From contig NZ_BAWJ01000010.1 in assembly GCF_000586475.1 (NCBI RefSeq), forward strand, positions 1 to 64,000: a stretch of DNA of 64,000 nucleotides, in the 5' to 3' direction. Positions within the stretch are counted from its first letter, which is position 1. Each line of letters starts with the position of its first letter. Both the position numbers and the translations under genes were made by a program. Positions 33,448 to 42,795 of the stretch are shown here, in pieces. This stretch comes from Psychrobacter sp. JCM 18903 (GTDB lineage Bacteria; Pseudomonadota; Gammaproteobacteria; Pseudomonadales; Moraxellaceae). A model generated the notes under the pieces. That model was given only the letters and a program-made list of their open reading frames with translations, was not told where the DNA came from and did not search any database.

Positions 33448-33870
33448 ATGCCTTTAGAAGCGATCGCCATTAATAGCTTGGATGTACCACTTATCAAAAA
33501 ACCTGCTCGCGACAATGAGCTATCAGAGCGCTTGCAGGCATTATACGATAGCGATGACGCGCAGCCTGATGGTATCGAGGTATTAAATATCGTTGAGCAA
33601 GGTTTTAAGCGTGGTCAGTATCTATACGTCGGTATGTTTAATGATAAACCTATCGCCGCTGTTGGCTGTTTTGATGATGGGCAAACCGATGCCAAGCGTT
33701 TGCAATATTTAACGGTGCATCAGCAAAATCGCGGTCGCGCGATCGATGCTAAGTTTATCAAACTGGTCTATGATGCCGAGGTCAAAAAAGGTGTGCGTGA
33801 GTTTGTCCCTGCCGATGCAGATATTCATCGTATTATGAGCGAGTATGATTTACTGCGTGTTAAAGATTAA
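33448..33870 (+). CDS. GNAT-fold protein, PanZ/PanM-like
   Basis: 140 residues with GNAT features: a beta strand ending in KPIAAVGCFDDG, then the acetyl-CoA-binding strand/loop LQYLTVHQQNRGRAIDAKFI, in which RGRA stands for the usual R/Q-x-x-G-x-G/A. In PanZ of enterics, a protein of this size senses acetyl-CoA and matures and inhibits aspartate decarboxylase PanD. The LRVK ending and length support that family, but panD is not nearby. The ATG at 33448 follows AGGAA by 6 nt; an upstream in-frame start at 33391 lacks an SD. Confidence 0.65.
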   Translation: MPLEAIAINSLDVPLIKKPARDNELSERLQALYDSDDAQPDGIEVLNIVEQGFKRGQYLYVGMFNDKPIAAVGCFDDGQTDAKRLQYLTVHQQNRGRAIDAKFIKLVYDAEVKKGVREFVPADADIHRIMSEYDLLRVKD

Positions 33871-33992
33871 ATCGAAAGCAGAAATAGTTAATTTTGCCAA
33901 TATTTGATTATTTATCGTCTTTTATCTTCTATTATGCAAAAACTACTTGACAGCAACGCCTATATTTAGTTTAATAGCGCCTCAACGAAGAC

Positions 33993-34068
33993 GGCTCGAT
34001 AGCTCAGTCGGTAGAGCAACGGATTGAAAATCCGTGTGTCGGCAGTTCGAACCTGCCTCGAGCCACCA
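33993..34068 (+). tRNA. tRNA-Phe (anticodon GAA)
   Basis: A 76-nt cloverleaf with acceptor stem GGCTCGA/TCGAGCC, D loop AGCTCAGTCGGTAGAGCA, anticodon loop TTGAAAA (GAA), T arm with GTTCGAA and an encoded CCA end. The body is very close to E. coli tRNA-Phe. Confidence 0.98.
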
Positions 34069-34085
34069 TTCGTTTAAGAATTCTA

Positions 34086-34119
34086 AAAAGCCCCGAACAG
34101 CAATGTTCGGGGCTTTTTT
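34086..34119 (+). terminator. Terminator of the tRNA-Phe transcript
   Basis: Stem AAGCCCCGAACA with TGTTCGGGGCTT around GCAA, followed by T7. It is bidirectional and also suits the minus-strand gene ending at 34156. Confidence 0.92.
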
Positions 34120-34155
34120 TATGCCTGTATTCCGTTCTGAAATAAGTCTAAAAGC

Positions 34156-34524
34156 TTATGACAAACGTCTTCTTAATAACACCTCGCAACGTTCACGCGA
34201 GTCTAAATCATAAACCGTCGCGCGGTAATCGATACCATGACGCCCTTCAAAAAATATCACTCTATCGCCCACTGCTAAAAAACAAGACGTGCGCGCATCA
34301 TAAATGAAACCATCAATCACAAACGCCAAATCACGATCTATCTCACGTACCGTATAAGTTTCTCCTTGCGGAATCAACTGCTCAAACCATGCGCTATGGG
34401 CAGCATTGATGCTTAATACGCTGATGAGTACCATCACCGATATCATAAATATACTTTTTAAAGACATCGTAACAGTCGAGCCAGCTAGACTGATTCTATT
34501 AAGGATGTTTTTATTAACTGTCAT
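34156..34524 (-). CDS. Secreted hypothetical protein
   Basis: 122 residues. A hydrophobic signal (SIFMISVMVLISVLSINAAHS) is followed by a compact, beta-rich mature domain of about 75 residues (YTVREIDRDLAFVIDGFIYD ... CFLAVGDRVIFFEG ... CEVLLRR) with two Cys. It resembles small periplasmic proteins that occur widely in Psychrobacter and Acinetobacter; I cannot name a family. The start may be internal (the Met at residue 20) since the first 19 residues are not needed for the signal. Confidence 0.6.
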   Translation of the reverse strand: MTVNKNILNRISLAGSTVTMSLKSIFMISVMVLISVLSINAAHSAWFEQLIPQGETYTVREIDRDLAFVIDGFIYDARTSCFLAVGDRVIFFEGRHGIDYRATVYDLDSRERCEVLLRRRLS

Positions 34525-34706
34525 AACTTTAACCTACTCAGACCTGCTCAATGATTGATTCTATTCGCCATGCTTCTCATGCTAAACGCTTACTGTCACG
34601 GTTGCATAACATTTTTGTGCTGTTTTTTAGACAGCGGCGCTCAGTATACTCGATAGTATTGATAATGATAAATATGACAGATGACGAATACCAATAGGGA
34701 AAAGCG

Positions 34707-35207
34707 ATGAGAGCGTTCGATTACGATTTGGATTATAAAAACCTAGATTTGCGCGCGCAGCCCGAGCTGTATCGGGTCGGTCGCGGCGAGCAAGGCGTAT
34801 TATTGGTAGAGCCGTATAAGTCTGAAATCCTGCCACACTGGCGCTTTGCTACCCCTAATATTGCGCTTGAGAGCAGCGAGACAATTTATCAGATGTTTTT
34901 AGATTATCTGGCGGCCGATGACTTTGTCGGTGCAGATATGGCGCGCAAATTTATTCAAATGGGCTATACCCGCGCCCGTCGTTATGCCAATCACAAAGGC
35001 GGCAAAAAATATAAAGGGCCAGTGCCCGATGATAAAAAAGGTCAAAGCGGCGCACATGGTCGTGAAGAATTGCCACGACAAATCGAAGACCCAGTCAAAG
35101 CAGAGTCGGCGCGCATATTTAAACAAAAATGGGACGAGTGTCGTGAGAACGAAGATTATTTAAGAATGAAAAAGGAACATCGCGAACGTTATAAAGAGGT
35201 TGAATAA
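34707..35207 (+). CDS. DUF4385-family protein
   Basis: 166 residues matching the pattern of DUF4385: FDYDLDYKNLDLRAQPELYRVGRGEQGVL at the N-terminus, LLVEPYKSEILPHWRF in the middle, the basic ARRYANHKGGKKY and an acidic/basic helical tail. No enzymatic motif is known in this family and proteins of this type are cytosolic. Single gene with GGGAAAAGCG upstream. Function unknown. Confidence 0.75.
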   Translation: MRAFDYDLDYKNLDLRAQPELYRVGRGEQGVLLVEPYKSEILPHWRFATPNIALESSETIYQMFLDYLAADDFVGADMARKFIQMGYTRARRYANHKGGKKYKGPVPDDKKGQSGAHGREELPRQIEDPVKAESARIFKQKWDECRENEDYLRMKKEHRERYKEVE

Positions 35208-35372
35208 GCATAAAACATATCAATAAAATATTACCCTCAGCTTGAAAAGATAGAAATATCTATAATGACAGACTGTTAAATAATTGAATTCATGATTTGC
35301 TGTGCTAAGGTAATGAGGGCTTGGAGCTAATACTCCAAAAAAGTATAAAATTGATAGCGTGGGCAAATAATA

Positions 35373-36074
35373 ATGACTGTAGATATTAAGCAACTTTTGA
35401 TTTTTGATTTTGATGGCACGCTCATTGATAGCGTGCCAGATTTGGCTGATGCGACTAATGCGATGTTAACCACTCTGGGCAAAAAGACGTACCCTATCGA
35501 GACCATACGAAACTGGATAGGCAACGGCTCAAGATTGCTGGTAGAGCGCGCACTAGTAGGTAAGGTAGACGTGTTAGAAGGCGAGTTGACGGTCGAGGAA
35601 GCCAATCACGCAGAGCACCTATTTTTTGAGGCTTACAAAAATCTCAGTGGTAGCAAAACCGTTGCTTACCCAGATGTCGATAGCGGACTAAAAAAGCTAA
35701 AAGCAGCAGGATTTACGCTGGCGTTAGTGACCAATAAACCCATTCGTTTTGTACCGAAAATATTGCAATCCTTTGGCTGGCAGGACTTATTCAGTGAAGT
35801 ATTAGGTGGTGATAGTCTCTCAACTAAAAAGCCTGATCCAGCACCGCTACTGCATGTCTGTAAAGCGTTGAACGTCACTCCAGAACAAGCTGTGATGATT
35901 GGCGATTCTAGAAACGATATCTTAGCCGGACAAAATGCCAATATGGATACTTTCGGGCTGTCTTATGGCTACAACTACGGACAAGATATCCGTGAGCTAA
36001 ACCCTACCGAAGCCTTTGATGATTTTGCGGCATTAGTAGAATATATTTTCAAAAATTATAAGATAGACAGCTAA
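35373..36074 (+). CDS. gph: Phosphoglycolate phosphatase
   Basis: HAD-superfamily hydrolase of 233 residues that removes phosphate from 2-phosphoglycolate, a product of DNA repair. HAD motif I is LLIFDFDGTLIDS (nucleophile Asp), motif II LVTNKP, motif III Lys in STKKPDPAPLL and motif IV MIGDSRNDILAG. The cap domain starts at VPDLADATNAML. Other HAD substrates cannot be excluded, but the pattern is the Gph one. Convergent with comM, with 45 bp between stops. Confidence 0.9.
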   Translation: MTVDIKQLLIFDFDGTLIDSVPDLADATNAMLTTLGKKTYPIETIRNWIGNGSRLLVERALVGKVDVLEGELTVEEANHAEHLFFEAYKNLSGSKTVAYPDVDSGLKKLKAAGFTLALVTNKPIRFVPKILQSFGWQDLFSEVLGGDSLSTKKPDPAPLLHVCKALNVTPEQAVMIGDSRNDILAGQNANMDTFGLSYGYNYGQDIRELNPTEAFDDFAALVEYIFKNYKIDS

Positions 36075-36119
36075 AATTTGAACATTAGAATGATTCGTTT
36101 AAGCCATTCTTTGAAATCA

Positions 36120-37697
36120 TTATTTGCTCCGATAACTGAGCGCCTCAGACACATGAGCGCTTGTAATATCGATACTGTCAGCCAAATCAGCAATGGTACG
36201 CGCCACTCGCAATACTCGATGATAACCACGCGCGGATAGGTTTAGACGCTGCTGAGCGAGCTGTAATAGTTGCTGTTCGCCCTCTCCTAGTTGGATATAT
36301 TTATCAATCTCGCTAGGGCTAAGCTCATTATTGACCTTTTGTTGCCGCTGCATCTGATTTTTATGTGCAGCAATAACTCGAACGCGCACTTGTTCGGAGG
36401 TTTCGCCAGCTTGAGCATTTTGCAAGTCGGCAATTGGCAGCGCAGGTACAGTGATATGCAAATCAATGCGATCAAGCAGTGGACCTGATAGTTTATCTTG
36501 ATAGCGTTTAATCTGTTCAGGTCGACAGCGACAACGCCCTGAGGTATCGCCATCATAGCCGCATGGGCATGGATTCATGGCAGCGACCAATTGGAAATTT
36601 GCTGGAAAAGTCATCTGCGAATTGGCACGGCTGATAGTGATTTGCTTGGCTTCTAACGGCTGACGCAATACCTCAAGCACACTCCGATCAAACTCTGGCA
36701 ATTCGTCAAGGAATAATACGCCTTTATTGGCAAGGGTAATTTCACCCGGTTTTGGTCGTGAGCCACCACCCACCAAAGCCACGGCTGATATAGTGTGATG
36801 AACCTGCCTAAACGGTCTTGTCCCATAATCGTAATCGCTGTCTGCCACTGAATAAGTACTGGCAACTTCTAATGCATCTTCATCACTCAAATCCGGCAAT
36901 ATGGTCGGTAGCCTTGACGCCATTAACGTCTTGCCTGAGCCGGGAGGCCCTGTGAACAACAGCGAATGACCACCAGCGGCGGCAATCTCTAGCGCGCGCC
37001 GTGCATGATGCTGTCCTTTGACATCAGCCAAGTCCACTTGATAGCCAACATGCTGCTGTGCTGGACTCGGTTGTACAACGTCCAAAGAGTCATAGGCTGC
37101 GCTTGGATTCGCTAACGACTGTAAGTGGTCACAAACTGTCTTTAAGCTTTGCGCGGCTAGTATCGTCACGCCATCCACACGGCTAGCCTCAGCACCATTA
37201 TCAATCGGTACGATAAGCTGCGGTGTTTGTGGTTTTGGCTGCGGTTCGCTCAGCTCTTGTTCAGTGATATTTGCCAGCTGCAATACTTTGGACGCCAGCG
37301 CCTCAGCTTTGATCGCTCGTGCCACCGCTAAGCTGCCTGTCACTTGCCGTAAATTCCCATTGAGCGCTAACTCACCGATAAACTCAAACCCTGATAATAC
37401 TTCTGGATCCAATTGATCACTGGCTGCCAAGATTCCGATGGCAATCGGTAAATCAAGACGCGCGCCATCTTTAGGCAAATCAGCGGGGGCTAAATTGATC
37501 GTGAGACGACGATTAGGAAATTGAAAGCCAGAGTTCAGAATCGCAGAGCGTACACGGTCTTTGCTTTCACGTACCGCCGCCTCAGGCAAACCGACAATGG
37601 TCAATGCTGGCAACCCTTGTGACAGATGCACCTCAATAATGACCTTGGGCGCATGCAGTCCGACGACTGAACGGGTATAGACTTGGGCAAACGACAT
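36120..37697 (-). CDS. comM: ComM / YifB Mg-chelatase-like AAA+ ATPase
   Basis: A hexameric helicase that extends branch migration during integration of transformed DNA. The protein (about 525 residues) has the N-terminal Lon-protease-like domain (VGLHAPKVIIEVHLSQGLPALTIVG start, LAPADLPKDGARLDLPIA), Walker A FTGPPGSGKTLMASRLP, Walker B GVLFLDELPEFD, the Zn-binding-like MNPCPCGYDGDTSGRCRC and the C-terminal Mg-chelatase domain (LSARGYHRVLRVARTIADL). The second ATG (37697) is preferred because AGGA lies 8 nt upstream; ATG 37703 is the alternative. With the dprA end at the right edge, this hints at natural competence. Confidence 0.94.
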   Translation of the reverse strand: MSFAQVYTRSVVGLHAPKVIIEVHLSQGLPALTIVGLPEAAVRESKDRVRSAILNSGFQFPNRRLTINLAPADLPKDGARLDLPIAIGILAASDQLDPEVLSGFEFIGELALNGNLRQVTGSLAVARAIKAEALASKVLQLANITEQELSEPQPKPQTPQLIVPIDNGAEASRVDGVTILAAQSLKTVCDHLQSLANPSAAYDSLDVVQPSPAQQHVGYQVDLADVKGQHHARRALEIAAAGGHSLLFTGPPGSGKTLMASRLPTILPDLSDEDALEVASTYSVADSDYDYGTRPFRQVHHTISAVALVGGGSRPKPGEITLANKGVLFLDELPEFDRSVLEVLRQPLEAKQITISRANSQMTFPANFQLVAAMNPCPCGYDGDTSGRCRCRPEQIKRYQDKLSGPLLDRIDLHITVPALPIADLQNAQAGETSEQVRVRVIAAHKNQMQRQQKVNNELSPSEIDKYIQLGEGEQQLLQLAQQRLNLSARGYHRVLRVARTIADLADSIDITSAHVSEALSYRSK

Positions 37698-38044
37698 CAG
37701 CATTTTCCTAATATAGGGAATAATTGATAATAGAGTATTATTTATCAGTGCGCAAATGTCGTGTTTTCTTGTCTCATTTTATTTACTAGCATAGTTGTCA
37801 ACAGTTGTTATATGATAAACGGATGCTCTTTCGCTCAGTCTTATTCGGCTATGCTGCTCCAAAGATTATCACGCCTGTTAACCACGTTATTAACGTATTG
37901 GATAATTTTAATCGTGCTACAAAGCACTAAAGATTAGCAAGAGTATTGGCAATAAAAGGATTTTATTGATCATATAAAGTTTGCTGGCGGCTTTTTGCTG
38001 CAGATTTATATAACACCTACTTTATATAATACCTACTACCATGG
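37698..38044. other. Divergent intergenic region between comM and the acylase gene
   Basis: About 350 bp without a gene. A short direct repeat (ACCTACTTTATATA / ATACCTACTA, about 38012-38038) sits just before the acylase ATG. No clear promoter pair was seen. Confidence 0.35.
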
Positions 38045-40539
38045 ATGGATAAACTTATGAGCATAAAGATGCATAATCGGCGTGTGCCCACACTCACGCT
38101 ACTGACAGTAGCAGTCTCTTTAGGACTATTCGGCTGCTCAGACAGCGACAATAGTTTCAATGACGATGATGTCATATCCCCTTCCACTAATTATGAAGCC
38201 GATATTCAGCGCACTGAGTTCGGTATACCGCACATCACCGCAAAGGATTACAAAGGTCTGGGTTATGGCGTCGGTTATGCATTCGCAGAAGATAACTTCT
38301 GCTCACTAGCGCGTGAAGTTGTAGTCGCTAGCGGTCAGAGTATGCTGTATCTAGGCGCTGACGGTAATTTGGCTAGCGATGCTTTTTATACGTGGTACAA
38401 CACTGACAAGCGAAAAGCTGAATTTTTAGCAGCTCAAGACCCTGAAGTCATTGATGCTGTGACAGGTTATGCAGCAGCTATAGCCGTTATCTACGTGACA
38501 CAGGCGTGGCTAATATCGATCCTGCTTGTGCCAATGCTGAATGGGTACGCGAGATTACTCTCGATGATTTATTGACGGTCTACGGTAAAGCCAATCTACG
38601 TGGTGGCTTATCTAATTTCGTCGGTCCCATTGTAGCAGCGGCACCGCCCTCTGTTGCTGGCATTCAGGGTAGCTCAAGAATGCGTAGTGTTCCAGTCGCA
38701 AATCCTGTCGTAGAGTCAGCACCTGCATTCAATATGGATACGATTAATGCGATGAGTGGCGGTAGTAATGCCTATGCCTTTGGTAAGGAGGTGACTGGTA
38801 CTAATAGCGGGGTCATGTATGGCAATCCGCATGAGCCATGGGATGGCGTCCAACGCTTCTATCAATTTCACTTAACGATGCCAGGTGAGCTGGATGTGAT
38901 GGGTGCGGCTCAACAAGGTCAGCCTTTCCCTAACATCGGTTTTAATAAAGACGTGGCTTGGAGCCATACCGTATCCACTGCCAAACGTTTTACGCTTTAT
39001 CAGCTTAGCTTAGTTGATGGAGATCCTCTCAAATACAATTATACTAATAGCGCTGGTGTGACTGAGCAGCGCGATATCGAAACCGTTCCTGTCACTATTC
39101 AGCTACCAAATAATCAGACGCAGGTTCACAATATTTATGTCTCACAATATGGACCGATGTTAGCTGTCAATTTACTCAATGGTCAATTACCAGCATGGGG
39201 CGCTAATAATCTAGCTTATACTATCCGTGATGCCGCCTCTGAAAACCCAAGAGCACTCAATCAGTGGCGTAGTATGAATAAGGCTACGAGCGTTGAGGAC
39301 TTAGTCGATAGAATGCAAAGCGTCCTTGGTCTTGGGTTTGTTAATACTATTGCTACCGACCGTAATGGTAAGGCACTCTATGCTGACATCTCAACCGTAC
39401 CGAATGTGACCAAAGCTAAGCTTGAAGCTTGTAGTAGTGCTGCATCTGGCCCCTTCCTTGGTGCTTTAATTGCCTCTGATTTGCCAGCACTGAATGGTAG
39501 TACCGCTGCCTGTGAATGGGGAGTTGATACAGACTCACCGCAAGCAGGTATCTTTGGGCGCTCAAACTTACCTTTCTTGATCCGCGATGATTATGTTGCT
39601 AACTCGAATGATAGCTATTGGTTAAGCAATTTAGAGCAACCACTGACTGGATTTTCACCGCTCCTACGTCGTCGTTTAGCCCCCTTCTTAGGTGCTACTC
39701 CAGCAGCGGGTGTTCCCTTACTTATGCGCTCACGTATGGGACTGGTTCAAATACAAGATCGATTCAGTAATAAAGATAACTTGGGCGGTACTAACTTCAA
39801 TTTAAACAATATGCAAAAGGTCGTCTATGGTAACCGCAGTTATGTCGCTGAGTTGGTACTCGACGACGTATTAGCAGATTGTCGAGCGAATGCTAGCATG
39901 CCTTTGACAGGTGGCTCTACTATTGATGCAACTAATGCTTGTAATATCTTGAGTAATTGGGATCGTCGTAATAATTTAGAGAGCAAAGGCGCTCATGTCT
40001 TTAGAGAGTTTTGGCGTAATGTGGACTTCAATGAAACGACGGATACGATATTCAGTGTTAAGTTCGATGCAAAAGACCCAGTCAATACGCCTCGTGGTTT
40101 AATTATTAGTGCGGATACACGTACTGCTTTAGGAGATTCCATTAAGTTCTTCCAAGATAAAAACATCGCTCTTGATGCGTCTTTATCTGATTTGCAGTAT
40201 ATCGTTGATGCTAGTAAAAACGATGAGCGTATTGCTATGCATGGTGGCTTTGGTCGTGAAGGTGTATTCAATGTTGCAGAAACGAGAGGCACAAGCGCTA
40301 ATGATGGCGCAAACTACCTCATTAATTTTGGTCCGACATATATGCAAAGCGTTACCTTTGATAGCGCTGGCCCTGTAGCAGAAGCCTTATTAGGTTACTC
40401 GCAAGCTTCTGATACTACTCGACCGTTCCATCGTGACCAGAGTCGTCGCTACTCAGCTAAAGAATGGATTCGCTTACCCTTCAATGCTAATGACGTTAGC
40501 AAGCAAGCCATTGGCAATAAAATCCAGCTAAAAGAATAA
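38045..40539 (+). CDS. Penicillin acylase-family Ntn hydrolase, lipoprotein (frame broken once)
   Basis: An N-terminal nucleophile amidohydrolase of about 831 residues related to acyl-homoserine-lactone and lipopeptide acylases. A lipoprotein signal ends in LFGC. The alpha chain holds IQRTEFGIPHITAKDY and GYGVGYAFAEDNFC. The autocatalytic site is SGG followed by SNAYAFG, whose Ser codon is at 38764-38766 and becomes the beta-chain N-terminus. Downstream is the typical NPHEPWDGVQRFYQFHLT. The frame breaks at 38477 (GG to G): AAIAVIYV should read AAGYSRYLRDTGVANID. The substrate may be an acyl-homoserine lactone, a lipopeptide or another amide; sequence alone cannot decide. Confidence 0.9.
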
Positions 40540-40596
40540 GTTTGACGTAACTTGAATTAGTGATAACTTAAATTAATGAGTACTTAAATTAGTGAT

Positions 40597-40630
40597 AAAA
40601 AGACCTCAGATATATGCTGAGGTCTTTTTT
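40597..40630 (+). terminator. Terminator of the acylase gene
   Basis: AAAAGACCTCAG pairs with CTGAGGTCTTTT around ATATATG, followed by a T run, 58 bp after the stop. Confidence 0.92.
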
Positions 40631-40977
40631 ACTTTATGGAAGCAGCCTGTTTGAATATCGTCGATGCATCATGATGCTAGTACTTAGCCAACTAACCGCA
40701 AGAGGGGTATGAGTATAATTGCCAAAACCAAATGGACTTATCATAGACAGTTTGTATATAAGAAAACTCGCCGACCACCCCACTGCAAACAAGGATTTGT
40801 TATACTAGTGCTTATTGATGGCTATAAATTTAGCAGCATATAGCGCTGTGAAAGTTATTACTGATAACAGACTTATTATGGTTATTAACCATCTATCAAA
40901 CACCTACTGGCTTTCAGATATTTGGTCGTTAGAGATGTAAGAACAGTAATACTCAAGGTCAAAACGAGGAGTACCGC
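40631..40977. other. Intergenic region upstream of hemN
   Basis: No gene. TATACT at about 40801-40806 is a possible -10 box. I found no convincing Anr/FNR box (TTGAT-N4-ATCAA), which would be expected if hemN were oxygen-regulated. GAGGAG lies 7-12 nt before the hemN ATG. Confidence 0.4.
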
Positions 40978-42518
40978 ATGACAGAACATTCAGAATCAAA
41001 TACTCAGCAACCTTATAATCGTGCAGGAGAGCAACCGACCACGACACGCCCTGTTATGCAATCAGAAAGTCCTTATGCCAGTACGCGTGGCAGTATGATG
41101 AGTAAGCAGCTACCTGCCTTTGATGAAGCGATTATTAATAAATACAATCGTTCAGGACCACGTTATACCTCCTATCCGACCGCTTTAGAGTTCTCACCCA
41201 TCTCTGATGGTCTTGAGGCAAAGATCCTTCAAAACCGTGAAGCTCGTGCACCACTGTCTTTATATTTTCATATTCCTTTTTGTCGTCACCTCTGCTATTA
41301 CTGCGCTTGCAATAAAATTATCACCAAGAAAAATAGCGACTCAGGCGATTATTTGCAGTACTTAATCGCTGAGATTAAGCACAAACGCCGCCTGCTATCT
41401 GTCCCAGAAGGTAGCAGCAAACCCCTCGTTAAACAGCTGCATTTGGGTGGGGGTACGCCAACATTTTTGCGTGATGAAGAAATGGTTCAACTGTGGGAGT
41501 TTTTACAAACTCAGTTTGAATTCTTACCTGAAGACAAAGGCGATTACTCTATTGAAATTGACCCACGTGAGCTGAGTGGCGAGACGTTAAAAGTATTGCG
41601 TAACCTTGGCTTTAACCGTGTCAGTTAGGTGTACAAGACCTCGATGAAACGGTACAAATCGCCGTCAACCGTGTACATTCAGCAGAGCTCATTGAAAATG
41701 TGTTAAATGAGGCGCGTGATCTAGGTTTTCACTCTATCAATATCGACCTAATTTATGGTTTGCCGCATCAAACACCCGCAACCTTGGATAAAACGGTGCG
41801 CCGTATCATCGAGATGTCGCCGGATCGCTTGTCTGTATTCAATTACGCACACTTGCCAGAACGTTTTAAGGCCCAGCGCCAGATTAAAGAAGCCGATTTG
41901 CCAGACCCAGCAGCCAAGCTGACGATGCTTGGCAATACCATCAATACGCTGACCGAAGCTGGCTATCAATATATCGGTATTGATCACTTCGCCAAGCCTG
42001 ATGATGAATTAGCCGTGGCGCAGCGTGAGGGCAAACTGCATCGTAACTTTCAAGGTTATACCATCATGGGCGATTGTGATTTATTGGGCTTCGGCGTCTC
42101 CTCTATCAGTCAAATTGCCAATGCCAATACCCGCTATATTTTGCAAAATGATACAGATTTATCAGTTTATCAAGCAAATATCGATGCTGCACAAAATAAC
42201 TCGGCTGTCATGCCTGCGATAAAAGTCATCAAAACATCTATCAAAGATCGCTTGCGTGAATATGTGATTATGAATCTACTCTGTCACGACTATATCGATT
42301 TTAAAGACGTCAATCAAAAATTTGGTATCGATGCCATCACTTACTTTATCAATGAGATTCAACAGCTTGGCGCCATGCAAGAAGACAAGCTCATCGATAT
42401 GGACGCGGCTGGTATTCGCGTGCTACCAAAAGGTCGATTATTAGGTCGTAACGTCGCCATGGTATTTGATGAATATCTTGAGAAAAAACATAAGAACCGT
42501 TTCTCAAAAGTTATTTGA
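40978..42518 (+). CDS. hemN: Oxygen-independent coproporphyrinogen III oxidase (frame broken once)
   Basis: Radical-SAM enzyme that decarboxylates coproporphyrinogen III to protoporphyrinogen IX in anaerobic or micro-oxic haem synthesis. Visible: GPRYTSYPTALEF near the start, the 4Fe-4S motif CRHLCYYCAC (C-x3-C-x2-C), LHLGGGTPTFL, EIDPRELS, the FNYAHLPERFKAQRQI segment and the C-terminal HemN domain. The frame breaks at 41625-41626 (TTT to TT): NRVS should continue LGVQDLDETVQIAVNRVH. The corrected length is about 513 residues, with a roughly 45-residue polar N-terminal extension (Gln/Thr-rich) beyond E. coli HemN. Confidence 0.94.
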
Positions 42519-42548
42519 TTGAGTGATTCCACAAATTAAAAGCAGTCA

Positions 42549-42577
42549 TAAAAAAGACCTCACTTGAGGTCTTTTTT
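42549..42577 (+). terminator. Terminator of hemN
   Basis: AAAAAGACCTCA pairs with TGAGGTCTTTTT around a minimal CT loop. It shares the AAAAGACCTCA stem with the terminator of the preceding acylase gene. Confidence 0.92.
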
Positions 42578-42616
42578 ATGGTGTTTAATAAAGCTGATGA
42601 TTGAAGAAAAATACCT

Positions 42617-42790
42617 CTAGGCGTGTCCTCATTTCAAAAATGGTGATAAAAATGAGATAAATTGCCGTCAAACGAGAAAAATAGCGCAGATAATATCGGG
42701 ATATTAACCAGCTATTTAACGATGTTTGGCAAAACTTAGCCATTTTTAGCCCGTTTAGATATGATCAATTGAATTGAGGACATGCCCTAG
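42617..42790. mobile_element. Miniature inverted-repeat element, copy 1 (degraded)
   Basis: 174 bp with terminal inverted repeats reading CTAGGCGTGTCCTCATTTC on the left and CTAGGGCATGTCCTCAATTC (reverse complement of the right end). CTAG at each end may contain a TA target duplication. There is no open reading frame inside. Its interior matches the inverted second copy at 63706-63881 in blocks such as AAAATGAGA, AAATTGCCGT and TTTAGCCATTTT. It ends 5 bp before the stop of the phytase-like gene. Confidence 0.85.
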
Positions 42791-42795
42791 CCTAC

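Noticed and set aside
40790..40830. Anr/FNR box upstream of hemN
   Set aside because: Only one half-site-like TTGAT is present; the second half does not match.
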